Shown: piece after piece, positions 1-6,980 of the stretch
Position numbering within the stretch: position 1 is the stretch's first letter
Layout of the letters: every line of letters starts with the position of its first letter
Translations under genes and position numbers: made by a program
Assembly (NCBI GenBank): GCA_016936495.1
Contig: JAFGXT010000053.1
Coordinates: 1 to 32,845 of the forward strand
Origin: Victivallales bacterium
GTDB lineage: Bacteria > Verrucomicrobiota > Lentisphaeria > Victivallales > SZUA-371
DNA: 32,845 nucleotides
Direction of reading: 5' to 3'
Notes under the pieces: model-generated
What the model was told of the DNA's origin: nothing
The model's database searches: none
What the model saw: only the letters and a program-made list of their open reading frames with translations

Positions 1-741
1 AAGGCTGCCACCGTTATTCTGGCGTTCGCGATAATTCTGTGGGCGTTGATGTATTATCCACGCGCCGACATCAGCGACCTGGAACAGGCACGGGACAAAG
101 CCGCGCAGGAATTTATCGCTTCGGCACAGCGCTCACCTTATGCCCCGCTTTTGACTGAAGAAAAGCTGGAAGGAACCATTGAGCTTTACGAATCTGAAGA
201 TCGTGAAGAAAATGATGATCCTCACAGTCGGATGTTCGCAGAAATTGATATAATGAAATCAGGCACAGAAGTACAAAATCAAAAAACACTTCAGGCGTTC
301 ATGGCTTATATCGACGCCGATCATAACTTCAGCGGGCAGATGAAGCAGCGTAATCTGGAAAACTCATTCGCCGGAAGGCTCGGGCGTTCACTTACTCCAA
401 TATCCCGTCTCGCCGGATTTGACTGGAAAGAAAATATAGCGTTGATCGGCGGATTCGCCGCCAAAGAGGTTATTCTTGGAACCATGGGTACGGCATACGC
501 AATGGATAAATCCGATGAGGAATCATTGTCTCAATACATCGCGGCATCCCCTGACTGGAGCCGTATACGCGCTTTCGCCATGCTGGTGTTTGTAATGGCT
601 TACGCGCCCTGCATGGTAACCATCGCCGCGATCAAAAAAGAGACCGGCAAATGGAGATGGGCTATATTCGCCTCGGTTTACAGTACTGTTCTTGCGTTTG
701 TCGCCGCGACGATTATATTCCAATTGGGTTCACTGCTGTAA
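1..741 (+). CDS. feoB: Ferrous iron transport protein B, C-terminal part (5' end outside window)
   Basis: The reading frame is open at the left edge, so only the last 246 residues are seen. FeoB is the inner-membrane ferrous iron permease with an N-terminal G domain; that domain is off the window. The fragment starts inside a membrane helix that ends in YYPR, followed by a hydrophilic stretch of roughly 90 residues. Next comes the FeoB block LENSFAGRLGR, the core motif GGFAAKEVILGTMGT (typical of the FeoB gate region), and two more membrane segments ending at LGSLL. The hydrophilic stretch between YYPR and LENSF is charged and looks like a lineage-specific insertion. A cysteine-rich FeoB-associated gene follows 55 bases downstream, supporting the call. 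Family assignment is secure; only the length of the missing part is unknown. Confidence 0.93.
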   Translation, partial: KAATVILAFAIILWALMYYPRADISDLEQARDKAAQEFIASAQRSPYAPLLTEEKLEGTIELYESEDREENDDPHSRMFAEIDIMKSGTEVQNQKTLQAFMAYIDADHNFSGQMKQRNLENSFAGRLGRSLTPISRLAGFDWKENIALIGGFAAKEVILGTMGTAYAMDKSDEESLSQYIAASPDWSRIRAFAMLVFVMAYAPCMVTIAAIKKETGKWRWAIFASVYSTVLAFVAATIIFQLGSLL

Positions 742-752
742 AATTAAATTAT

Positions 753-772
753 TCCGCTCCTTCGGGAGCGGA
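753..772 (+). other. Strong UUCG hairpin between feoB and the small downstream gene
   Basis: An 8-bp perfect stem (753-760 with 765-772) is closed by a TTCG tetraloop flanked by C and G, the very stable cUUCGg type. It begins 11 bases after the feoB stop and ends about 10 bases before the Shine-Dalgarno sequence of the next gene. No T-run follows on the plus strand, so it is not a classical intrinsic terminator. It could stabilise the feoB 3' end or tune downstream expression; that role is inferred. Confidence 0.5.
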
Positions 773-796
773 GCAAAACAACCGGGAGGATTTGTC

Positions 797-997
797 ATGG
801 AAATATTTTTTGTGATCGTGATCATATCGGCCGCGTTGCTACTTGTCGCCAGACACTTCTATAAAATATCCCAGGGGGATTCCGGTTGCGGCTGCGGAGG
901 TGCTTGCGGAAGCTGCGTTGACAAGGAATCGTGCGACAAACCCGATGCCCCGGAGCAGAAGACGACCGACGCCAGGTCGGACAAACCACTCCGATGA
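797..997 (+). CDS. FeoB-associated Cys-rich small membrane protein
   Basis: This 66-residue protein has an N-terminal membrane helix (about residues 3-18) followed by a short cysteine cluster, CGCGGACGSC at residues 31-40, plus Cys46. That architecture matches the FeoB-associated Cys-rich membrane protein family, found directly after feoB in many bacteria. The family is thought to assist ferrous iron uptake, but its molecular role is not settled. The ATG at 797 is chosen because GGGAGGA lies 6 bases upstream; longer upstream starts in this frame run back into feoB. The C-terminal 20 residues are charged and probably disordered. It is very likely cotranscribed with feoB across the hairpin at 753-772. 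Confidence 0.85.
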   Translation: MEIFFVIVIISAALLLVARHFYKISQGDSGCGCGGACGSCVDKESCDKPDAPEQKTTDARSDKPLR

Positions 998-1044
998 GTC
1001 CACCCAAAGCCTCAGAAAAAGAGCGATCCATAATAAAGGAGACT

Positions 1045-1175
1045 GACAAAACTCTTTGGCATAACATTTTTCTGTCGCATCGCTTCGCCCGCTCAGAAAA
1101 AAATATTATTGATGTGTCAAGCTCCAGCGAGCTGCAATGAGTTGCAGGTAAATACATTTAACTTGCGACGACCAG
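1045..1175 (+). repeat. Dispersed intergenic repeat, copy A
   Basis: This 131-base stretch aligns along its whole length with 29555-29685 in the same orientation, with about one single-base gap. The longest identical block covers TCGCATCGCTTCGCCCGCTC (1075-1094). Other shared blocks are AGCGAG, TTGCAGGT, AATACATTT and GCGACCAGC-like sequence near the right end. It lies between the FeoB-associated gene and the 3' end of the convergent sensor kinase gene. Copy A also contains a small hairpin (1132-1137 with 1142-1147). No transposase, terminal inverted repeat or CRISPR-like periodicity is seen. Its nature (REP/MITE-like element, RNA element or regulatory spacer) is unknown. Confidence 0.8.
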
Positions 1176-1222
1176 CCATCAGTGGACTTGAACAAACGTT
1201 TCCCATACGCGAAATAATTTTT

Positions 1223-3664
1223 TTAATTGTTTTGTGATGTAACTTTTATCAGGAGTCGACCCAAATCATAATCTCGATATGGTTTATGGATATAGCCGGC
1301 AAGTCCATATGCCTTCAATTCTACAATGTCTTCGTCTCTTGAAAACCCTGATGCAATAATAACTTTGCAATCTCTATCAATCTTTTTCATTTCCATAAAA
1401 GCTTCGCGTCCATTCATTACAGGCATGATCACATCCATGATTACAACACTTATTTCATGATAATGTTTTTTAAATATCTCAAGGGCTTCCTTGCCATTAT
1501 GCGCTGACATCACCTTATAACCCATTTCTTCAAGCATAAGTGTACTGGTATAGAGTACAACATCTTCGTCATCTACCAGAAGCACCAATCCCCGTCCATG
1601 AATAACCGTTTCATTATCTTTTATTACATCCGCCGCGCTTTCTTTTGAACATGGCAGTAATATAGTAAACGTAGAGCCGGAACCCTCTGTACTGCTTACA
1701 CTTATTGCGCCATGATGAGTTCGGACGATCCCGTGTACTGACGCCAATCCCAGCCCGGAACCTTTCCCTTGTTCTCTTGTGGTGAAGAACGGTTCGAATA
1801 TCTTCTGCATATTTTCAGGAGGGATTCCGCACCCGGTGTCATTAACCTGTATTTTTACGTATTTGCCCTGGGATAGTTCAAAAGAATTAATATTAACAGA
1901 TTCAGAATCCAAGTCAATGTTTTCGGTTTCAATGGTTATAACACCCCCGTCAGGCATGGCGTGACTGGCGTTGATACCTAGATTGAGCAAGGCATTCTGC
2001 AGACTTGCCGCGTCACCAACCATTGAATGAGCCGACGCGTTTTTTTCTACAACCACGGAAATCTTTTTGTCAAGTGTCCGGGTCAGCATCGCCACCGTTT
2101 CGTCAATTACATTGTGGATATTTACCGATGCCGATACGGTTATTTCCTTTCGCCCGAATGCTAAAAGTTTATATGTCAGGTCTGCGGCTCTTGCCGATGC
2201 TCTCAATATCAGATCGACCAGACTTGCATCCTTTTCGTTAAGTACTCCGCAATGCTTTTTCAACAATTCCGCCGCACTTGTTATTCCTGCGAGTATGTTA
2301 TTAAAATCATGAGCGATACCTCCTGCCAACTGTCCAATGGCTTCGATCCTGCGACTGTGATTCAATTGTTCTTCCAGATCATGCTCCTTGGTTACATCAT
2401 CAATTCTGATAACCGCGCCTTCAACTCCGTTGGCGACCAGTGGATAAATGGTAAAATCCTCATATAAGACACTGCCATTGTATTGGCGCGGAATATTTAA
2501 TTGCTGACGTGGTTGACGAGTACGTATACTTTCGGCTATCCGTTGTATTTCTGAAGACATATATGGCAATACATCAACGAGTTTTCTGCCGATTACGTGC
2601 CCTGCGATACGTCCTGTTGCCCGTTCAGCCTGTTTATTCCATTGAGTAACATGTCCTTCCACATCAACACCAATCAGCACTGAAGGCATTGAATCAATGA
2701 TATTTGAAAGATAATTACGCAGTTGACGGAGCTCTTCTTCGGCCTGTTTTCGTTCGGATATGTCCAGAGCGATAGAACATGCCTGCCTGATTTTCCCCCG
2801 TTCTTGTAATACCGGAAAACTTGTTACCAGAAATGTATTGACCTGATCTCCCACTGAATATGTAACCTCACCTTCGACACATTTGTTTTTTTCAAAAACC
2901 TGTCGCACTTCTGACGACAAAAGCCTTGACTCGTTCTTGTACATATCAGCAAACAGAGAACTGCATCCGAGCAGTTTGCCATTGCCGTCGGATATGCGTA
3001 TCAACAAAGGAGCGTGATCAAGAATCTCCTGATATTGCCATGCTAGATCAATAACCGGTCGTGCGATTTTCCGGCTAAGAAACAAGGTGGCGGCAAGCGA
3101 CAACATCGACAACAGCAGAATGATTCCTCCCAAAAACATATATGTAAATAATATATCACGTTTAACTTCGGATTTTGATATCCCCACAAAAATCACACCA
3201 TGAGTAAGATTGTGATAGCCGGAGGCGTATGGCATGGCGACCTGACGTACCAAATCCCCATTATGAAGCACATCAAGAAATGACGTTTTCTGTTCCTTTA
3301 ACACCTGCTTGATTAAATTTTCTTCATCAGATATATCCTGCAAATCCCCTGCTATGATTTTTCCATCGGAATCAACTATTGCAATGTATTTTATGCGAGG
3401 TTGCGATTCAATGATCTGCCTCACCAACGCTCTTGCATGATATTTTCCGGAAAAACTGATGCGATTAATGGAACTGGCGAGTAAACCCGTAATCGTCTCC
3501 TGTAAGGCATCATCATTTTTCCCCGAAATGTGAGAGAAAAATATAGACCCCAGCATTGCCACGATCAACATTAACAACAAGACCACAATACTGAAGACCC
3601 AAGCCATTACGCGGTCAAAATGAATAAGCGTCGGCTGAACACGCCCGTTATTTTCTTTGCGCAT
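1223..3664 (-). CDS. Membrane hybrid sensor histidine kinase (PAS-PAS-HK-REC)
   Basis: This 813-residue kinase has a membrane helix at about 20-43, a periplasmic sensor of about 125 residues, and a second helix at about 172-195. Two PAS domains follow (about 208-305 and 315-425), then the histidine phosphorylation box with His452 in AHDFNN. The ATP-binding domain carries an N-box near 557-569, DTGCGI, and GSGLGL. A C-terminal receiver has phospho-acceptor Asp744 in MDVIMP and Lys794. The start at 3664 is chosen because AGGAGG (3679-3674) sits 9 bases upstream; longer versions read deep into the upstream gene. It overlaps the 3' end of the binding-protein gene by 17 bases, so translation is probably coupled. 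The likely role is sensing a ligand through that partner. No separate response regulator with a DNA-binding domain is adjacent, so the output is unknown. Confidence 0.9.
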   Translation of the reverse strand: MRKENNGRVQPTLIHFDRVMAWVFSIVVLLLMLIVAMLGSIFFSHISGKNDDALQETITGLLASSINRISFSGKYHARALVRQIIESQPRIKYIAIVDSDGKIIAGDLQDISDEENLIKQVLKEQKTSFLDVLHNGDLVRQVAMPYASGYHNLTHGVIFVGISKSEVKRDILFTYMFLGGIILLLSMLSLAATLFLSRKIARPVIDLAWQYQEILDHAPLLIRISDGNGKLLGCSSLFADMYKNESRLLSSEVRQVFEKNKCVEGEVTYSVGDQVNTFLVTSFPVLQERGKIRQACSIALDISERKQAEEELRQLRNYLSNIIDSMPSVLIGVDVEGHVTQWNKQAERATGRIAGHVIGRKLVDVLPYMSSEIQRIAESIRTRQPRQQLNIPRQYNGSVLYEDFTIYPLVANGVEGAVIRIDDVTKEHDLEEQLNHSRRIEAIGQLAGGIAHDFNNILAGITSAAELLKKHCGVLNEKDASLVDLILRASARAADLTYKLLAFGRKEITVSASVNIHNVIDETVAMLTRTLDKKISVVVEKNASAHSMVGDAASLQNALLNLGINASHAMPDGGVITIETENIDLDSESVNINSFELSQGKYVKIQVNDTGCGIPPENMQKIFEPFFTTREQGKGSGLGLASVHGIVRTHHGAISVSSTEGSGSTFTILLPCSKESAADVIKDNETVIHGRGLVLLVDDEDVVLYTSTLMLEEMGYKVMSAHNGKEALEIFKKHYHEISVVIMDVIMPVMNGREAFMEMKKIDRDCKVIIASGFSRDEDIVELKAYGLAGYIHKPYRDYDLGRLLIKVTSQNN

Positions 3665-4847
3665 GGTTGGCGTCCTCCTGCGCATTAATGATTCTGGGCT
3701 TTCCACTCCATTCAGGAGTATTGCTGTGCCATGGTTTTTTAAAAGGTTCAGGCATTGGCGCGTTCCACCCCTTATACATATCAACGGTCTCACGAGTAAT
3801 GGGAAATGAAGGAATAAGAACTTGCCGTGGAATACGTTCCCCCTTAAGTAACCGGTATGCCATTTTCATTGATTCAGAACCAAGAACTCCACAGAATTGA
3901 GCAGAATCTATCCGCATGATATTACCTTTTTTTATGTTCATGACAGATATCGGGTCTCCATCAACGCTCGCAAAAAAGACCTCTTTGCGTCCGGCGGCGT
4001 CCAGAGCCTGAAGAATCGCCAACCCTCCGCCATCATTGACGGTGAAAATCACGTCAAAAGAGCCAGGTTCAGGAAAGTCTCGAAGTATTTCAGCTCCAGC
4101 CTCTCTTCCTCCTTCCGGCTCTACGGCATTATATGACTTGATGATCTCATAAGCCTGCTCGTATTGCTCCAGCGCGTCAATAAATCCGTCAACCCGTTTC
4201 ACCGTCGAAGAAACGTGGGGATACTCGACGAGAATAATGCGCAACTTCTTGTTTTGGGGGAAATTTGCCGCGACATATTCTCCGTCCAGATAGCCAGCCT
4301 GATAGTTATCCGAGGTAATATAACATGCCAGTTGCCCGTCTATTATATGCTGATCATATGCTATAACCGGAATTTTTTCCTTATTTGCCCTTATTAACGG
4401 CTCCCGCAAGGCCGCAATATCAGTAGGTTGGACAATGATCAGATCCACTTTCCCGTCAATCAATTCATGCATCTGCCTGATCTGACGCTCCATGCCGGCA
4501 ACGCCATCACCTGCTACATATTCCTTTAATATGATTACAGGCTTTTCATGACTTGAATTCGCATTGATCTCTTCAGCCTGGGCTTCCAAGCCTTTCCTCA
4601 TTGCAACCTGCCCGGGAATATTCATTGACCAATACAATACACCTATGACAAACGGAGCCTCTTTATTATTAGTTTCACGAACAGGCAAGGAGGCTTCTCC
4701 AGACAAAACGTTATTTGGCTTTTGCCATTGGTAGGGGTGTGATTTGATACTACCGCTATCGCTGTTTTTTAACAGTAAAACGGTGGAAAGTGCCAATATG
4801 ACACCTGCCATGCCAACAACTATGAGCTTGATTTTGAAGTTCTTCAT
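3648..4847 (-). CDS. Membrane-anchored periplasmic sugar-binding-type protein (sensor partner)
   Basis: This 399-residue protein begins with a short positive segment and one hydrophobic helix (about 8-26). No lipobox cysteine follows, so it is probably an uncleaved anchor or signal peptide. From about residue 65 to 370 it resembles type 1 periplasmic binding proteins of the RbsB/Peripla_BP_4 kind: FVIGVLYWSMNIPGQ at the first strand, then VDLIIVQPTD and IPVIAYDQ. Such proteins normally deliver sugars or autoinducers to ABC importers, but no permease or ATPase gene is near. It overlaps the following histidine kinase gene, so it probably acts as an extracytoplasmic ligand receptor for that kinase, as in LuxP-LuxQ or XylFII-LytS type systems. 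The ligand cannot be told from sequence. A purine-rich GGAGGG lies 13 bases before the ATG, a rather long spacing. Confidence 0.85.
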   Translation of the reverse strand: MKNFKIKLIVVGMAGVILALSTVLLLKNSDSGSIKSHPYQWQKPNNVLSGEASLPVRETNNKEAPFVIGVLYWSMNIPGQVAMRKGLEAQAEEINANSSHEKPVIILKEYVAGDGVAGMERQIRQMHELIDGKVDLIIVQPTDIAALREPLIRANKEKIPVIAYDQHIIDGQLACYITSDNYQAGYLDGEYVAANFPQNKKLRIILVEYPHVSSTVKRVDGFIDALEQYEQAYEIIKSYNAVEPEGGREAGAEILRDFPEPGSFDVIFTVNDGGGLAILQALDAAGRKEVFFASVDGDPISVMNIKKGNIMRIDSAQFCGVLGSESMKMAYRLLKGERIPRQVLIPSFPITRETVDMYKGWNAPMPEPFKKPWHSNTPEWSGKPRIINAQEDANHAQRK

Positions 4848-5231
4848 TCTCTGATATTTGCCCTCCAGCTTACCGACCCCGTATTTAATGAAATGGATCT
4901 GAAAAAATTCTTAAATCATCCATCCCCAATACACTTTAATATTCAAAGTTGGTTTTTCCAATACCGTAATAAAGAAACAGGCGAATTATTCCCGGATTTA
5001 AATTACAGGTGTTACAGAACAGCACTGCCGGTTAAGTTTAATACGAGGCCGACGTTCAACCTGCTGCGCAGCTTTTTTTATTTCTGTCAGTCCCTTCCAT
5101 TACCTTTTAACAGGGCTAATTGCAAAAAAAACGCTTTCAGCCATTGATTTTCATGGTTTTAATTGTAGTTTTATCGAGAAGATTTGCATATTAATCGACA
5201 AATTTAAAATATTCCTCAGAGGTAAGGTTTA
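4848..5231. other. Divergent intergenic region between binding-protein gene and purQ
   Basis: This stretch of 384 bases separates two divergently transcribed genes and must hold both promoters. It is AT-rich near purQ, where TTGCAT about 45 bases upstream of the ATG could be a weak -35 element. I cannot place either promoter securely. An 84-codon reading frame at 4893-5147 (+) lacks a convincing ribosome-binding site and recognisable protein features and is not called. No riboswitch consensus (for example a purine-type three-way junction core) was recognised by eye. Confidence 0.5.
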
Positions 5232-6041
5232 ATGGATTGCTCAAAAGTAAAAGTTTTAATAATCACCGGTTTCGGTCTTAACTGTGAAAAAGAAACCGCC
5301 GCCGCGTTCACCAGCAATGGAGCCAGCGCGGAACAGGTACATCTCAATGATCTGCTGAACGGCAAACACCGTTTGGATGAATATCATATTCTGGCGTTCA
5401 TCGGCGGTTTTTCTTTCGGCGACCACCTGGGTGCGGGAACCGTCTTCGCCAACCGCGTAAAATTCAACCTGCGTGATCAGCTGGAAAAATTCGTAGCCGA
5501 CGGCAAGTTAATAATCGGTATCTGCAACGGATTTCAGACGCTCACCCGCCTCGGACTGGTACCCGCGGTCGATGGCGAATATTTCAAACAGCAGGCGGCG
5601 CTGGCACACAATGACAGCGGAGTATTCCGCGATGACTGGATACACCTCACTACCAATGAGGACAGCCCCTGCGTGTTTACTCAAGGGATAAAGAACATCA
5701 GAATGCCGATACGGCACGGCGAAGGCAAATTCGTTGCCGAGCAGGATATTATCGATAAGCTGGAAGCCAATAATCAGGTGGTGTTCCGTTATGCCGACGC
5801 AAACGGCAAGGCAACGGATAAATTCCCCATGAACCCCAACGGGTCGCTTAACTCAATTGCGGGGATATGTGATCCAAGCGGACGGATATTCGGTCTCATG
5901 CCTCATCCTGAAGCATTTTTGTCCCCATACAATGCTCCGGACTGGACGGTCAGCAAGCTCAAAGGAGAACTGCCGGAAAAGGGCGAAGGCAGCATCATCT
6001 TTGAAAACGCGGTTAAATTCGCCGCCGAAAATCTGGTATAA
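5232..6041 (+). CDS. purQ: Phosphoribosylformylglycinamidine synthase, glutaminase subunit
   Basis: This 269-residue class I glutamine amidotransferase supplies ammonia from glutamine to PurL for conversion of FGAR to FGAM in purine biosynthesis. The nucleophile Cys98 lies in GICNGFQ, and the catalytic His225/Glu227 pair lies in MPHPEAF near the C-terminus. The N-terminal VLIITGFGLNCE is typical of PurQ. The protein is longer than the roughly 225-residue Bacillus-type PurQ and matches the longer variants of 255-275 residues. GAGG lies about 12 bases upstream of the ATG. No purL or purS is beside it, so it is transcribed alone or its partners lie elsewhere. Confidence 0.93.
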   Translation: MDCSKVKVLIITGFGLNCEKETAAAFTSNGASAEQVHLNDLLNGKHRLDEYHILAFIGGFSFGDHLGAGTVFANRVKFNLRDQLEKFVADGKLIIGICNGFQTLTRLGLVPAVDGEYFKQQAALAHNDSGVFRDDWIHLTTNEDSPCVFTQGIKNIRMPIRHGEGKFVAEQDIIDKLEANNQVVFRYADANGKATDKFPMNPNGSLNSIAGICDPSGRIFGLMPHPEAFLSPYNAPDWTVSKLKGELPEKGEGSIIFENAVKFAAENLV

Positions 6042-6068
6042 GAGAAAAACACTATTGCCAATATCGAA

Positions 6069-6094
6069 TTTTATTGCGACATAACGCAATAAAA
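6069..6094. other. Perfect hairpin after purQ
   Basis: A 10-bp perfect inverted repeat (6069-6078 with 6085-6094, loop ACATAA) starts 28 bases after the purQ stop. The stem is mostly A-T with a GCG/CGC head. It may end the purQ transcript, but the run after the stem on the plus strand is A rather than T, so intrinsic termination is uncertain. Confidence 0.45.
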
Positions 6095-6140
6095 AAAGGA
6101 GGATAGTGCGGTCAGACGATGAAATCTTTCCGCGCTATCC
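6092..6140 (-). terminator. Intrinsic terminator of the EF-hand gene
   Basis: On the minus strand an 11-bp stem (6140-6130 with 6111-6101, one G-T wobble, 18-base loop) is followed by TCC and then a run of seven T residues (6098-6092). It lies 31 bases past the stop of the minus-strand EF-hand gene, as expected for a rho-independent terminator. Confidence 0.75.
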
Positions 6141-6170
6141 ACACAGGTAAGAGATTGTTTTGTATCTATT

Positions 6171-6641
6171 TTACGATGCTTTCTGCAAGGCGTTCAACTG
6201 TTTAGTGATTGACGCCGGCATCTGATTATTACCGCCCATTAGTTCTGCAAGCTGTGAAGTTCCCTGAAGATCACTGTCTTTGACCAGCAATTGCATTACA
6301 TCCTGAACTACATAAAGACTGGAACTGACCATGCTGTTAAGTTCAGCTTCGGAAACTTCGTCATCGCCATTGCTATCCAGTTTGGAAAAAATCATCTGAT
6401 TATTGCCAAGCTCATCAATAGTAAGAATACCATCTGTATTTTTATCATTGATATCCATCATCGCCCGCGTGAAAGCTTCAGCACTGGGAACCATGTTCAG
6501 TTTATCCGTTCCCCGCAAAGTATCGGAGCCGAGCAATTCTTTGCCAATGCCGTCGGCGTTATTCACGCCTGACTGATTCTGATACGCCGCCACCATTTCC
6601 ATGCCACTCAACCAGCCATTCTGTAATTGTTCAATATTCAT
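6171..6641 (-). CDS. Small EF-hand calcium-binding protein
   Basis: This 156-residue protein has two EF-hand loops. Loop 1 is Asp66 to Glu77 (ligands D66, N68, D70, then G71 and E77). Loop 2 is Asp89 to Glu100 (D89, N91, D93, E100), with Asp instead of Gly at the usual glycine position. They lie only 11 residues apart, as in a paired EF-hand. The N-terminus is Asn/Gln-rich without a signal peptide, and the C-terminal 50 residues are helical and unrecognised. It is probably a cytoplasmic calcium-binding or calcium-responsive protein, but no function is known from sequence. It is monocistronic: it has its own terminator and is divergent from the sensor kinase gene at 6981. AAGGTA lies about 7 bases before the ATG. 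Confidence 0.8.
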   Translation of the reverse strand: MNIEQLQNGWLSGMEMVAAYQNQSGVNNADGIGKELLGSDTLRGTDKLNMVPSAEAFTRAMMDINDKNTDGILTIDELGNNQMIFSKLDSNGDDEVSEAELNSMVSSSLYVVQDVMQLLVKDSDLQGTSQLAELMGGNNQMPASITKQLNALQKAS

Positions 6642-6980
6642 GACTTTTACCTTATCAAGTTAAGAGTTTTGTTTTCTTTACCATGTTCACGATTGCATAA
6701 TGAGCAACATTGATGCCAGAAAAGCGCAATTATGATGAAATTTATTTTTTGAGCTGAAAATGGTCGACAAAACATATTTATCGGTACATGTCACATCGTA
6801 TTTACCGGGAATTTTTTTCCGGGTACGGGAAGAATGTTCCGTTTAATCCGGCGTAATAAAAGTCTTTTCCAGAAAAAAGCGCAAAATAGCCTGCATATGG
6901 GTATAGATTTATCGCTAATCACGTATTAACATAATACTATATACTATAAGCTCAGATCAATATAAGGACAAGGGGGGAAG
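6642..6980. promoter_or_regulatory. Divergent promoter region between EF-hand gene and sensor kinase operon
   Basis: This stretch of 339 bases has no gene. For the plus-strand kinase operon a possible promoter is TTATCG (6909-6914) and TAATAC (6932-6937), separated by 17 bases; the -35 match is poor. An imperfect inverted repeat, CCGGGAA and TTCCGGG around a T-run, lies near 6808-6826. The kinase gene is preceded by a purine-rich Shine-Dalgarno stretch (AAGGGGGGAAG) ending immediately before its ATG. The promoter of the EF-hand gene was not identified. Confidence 0.35.

Noticed and set aside
931-1140. Plus-strand frame running into repeat copy A and sharing a peptide with copy B
   Set aside because: It overlaps the FeoB-associated gene in another frame, has no ribosome site, and the shared peptide is explained by the conserved nucleotide block.
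4893-5147. 84-codon open frame between the binding-protein gene and purQ
   Set aside because: No ribosome-binding site, no recognisable domain, biased residue content like translated intergenic DNA, and it lies where divergent promoters are expected.
6808-6826. CCGGGAA ... TTCCGGG around a T-run as a terminator or operator
   Set aside because: The arms pair with a central mismatch and the position is within a divergent promoter region; too weak to call as a site of its own.
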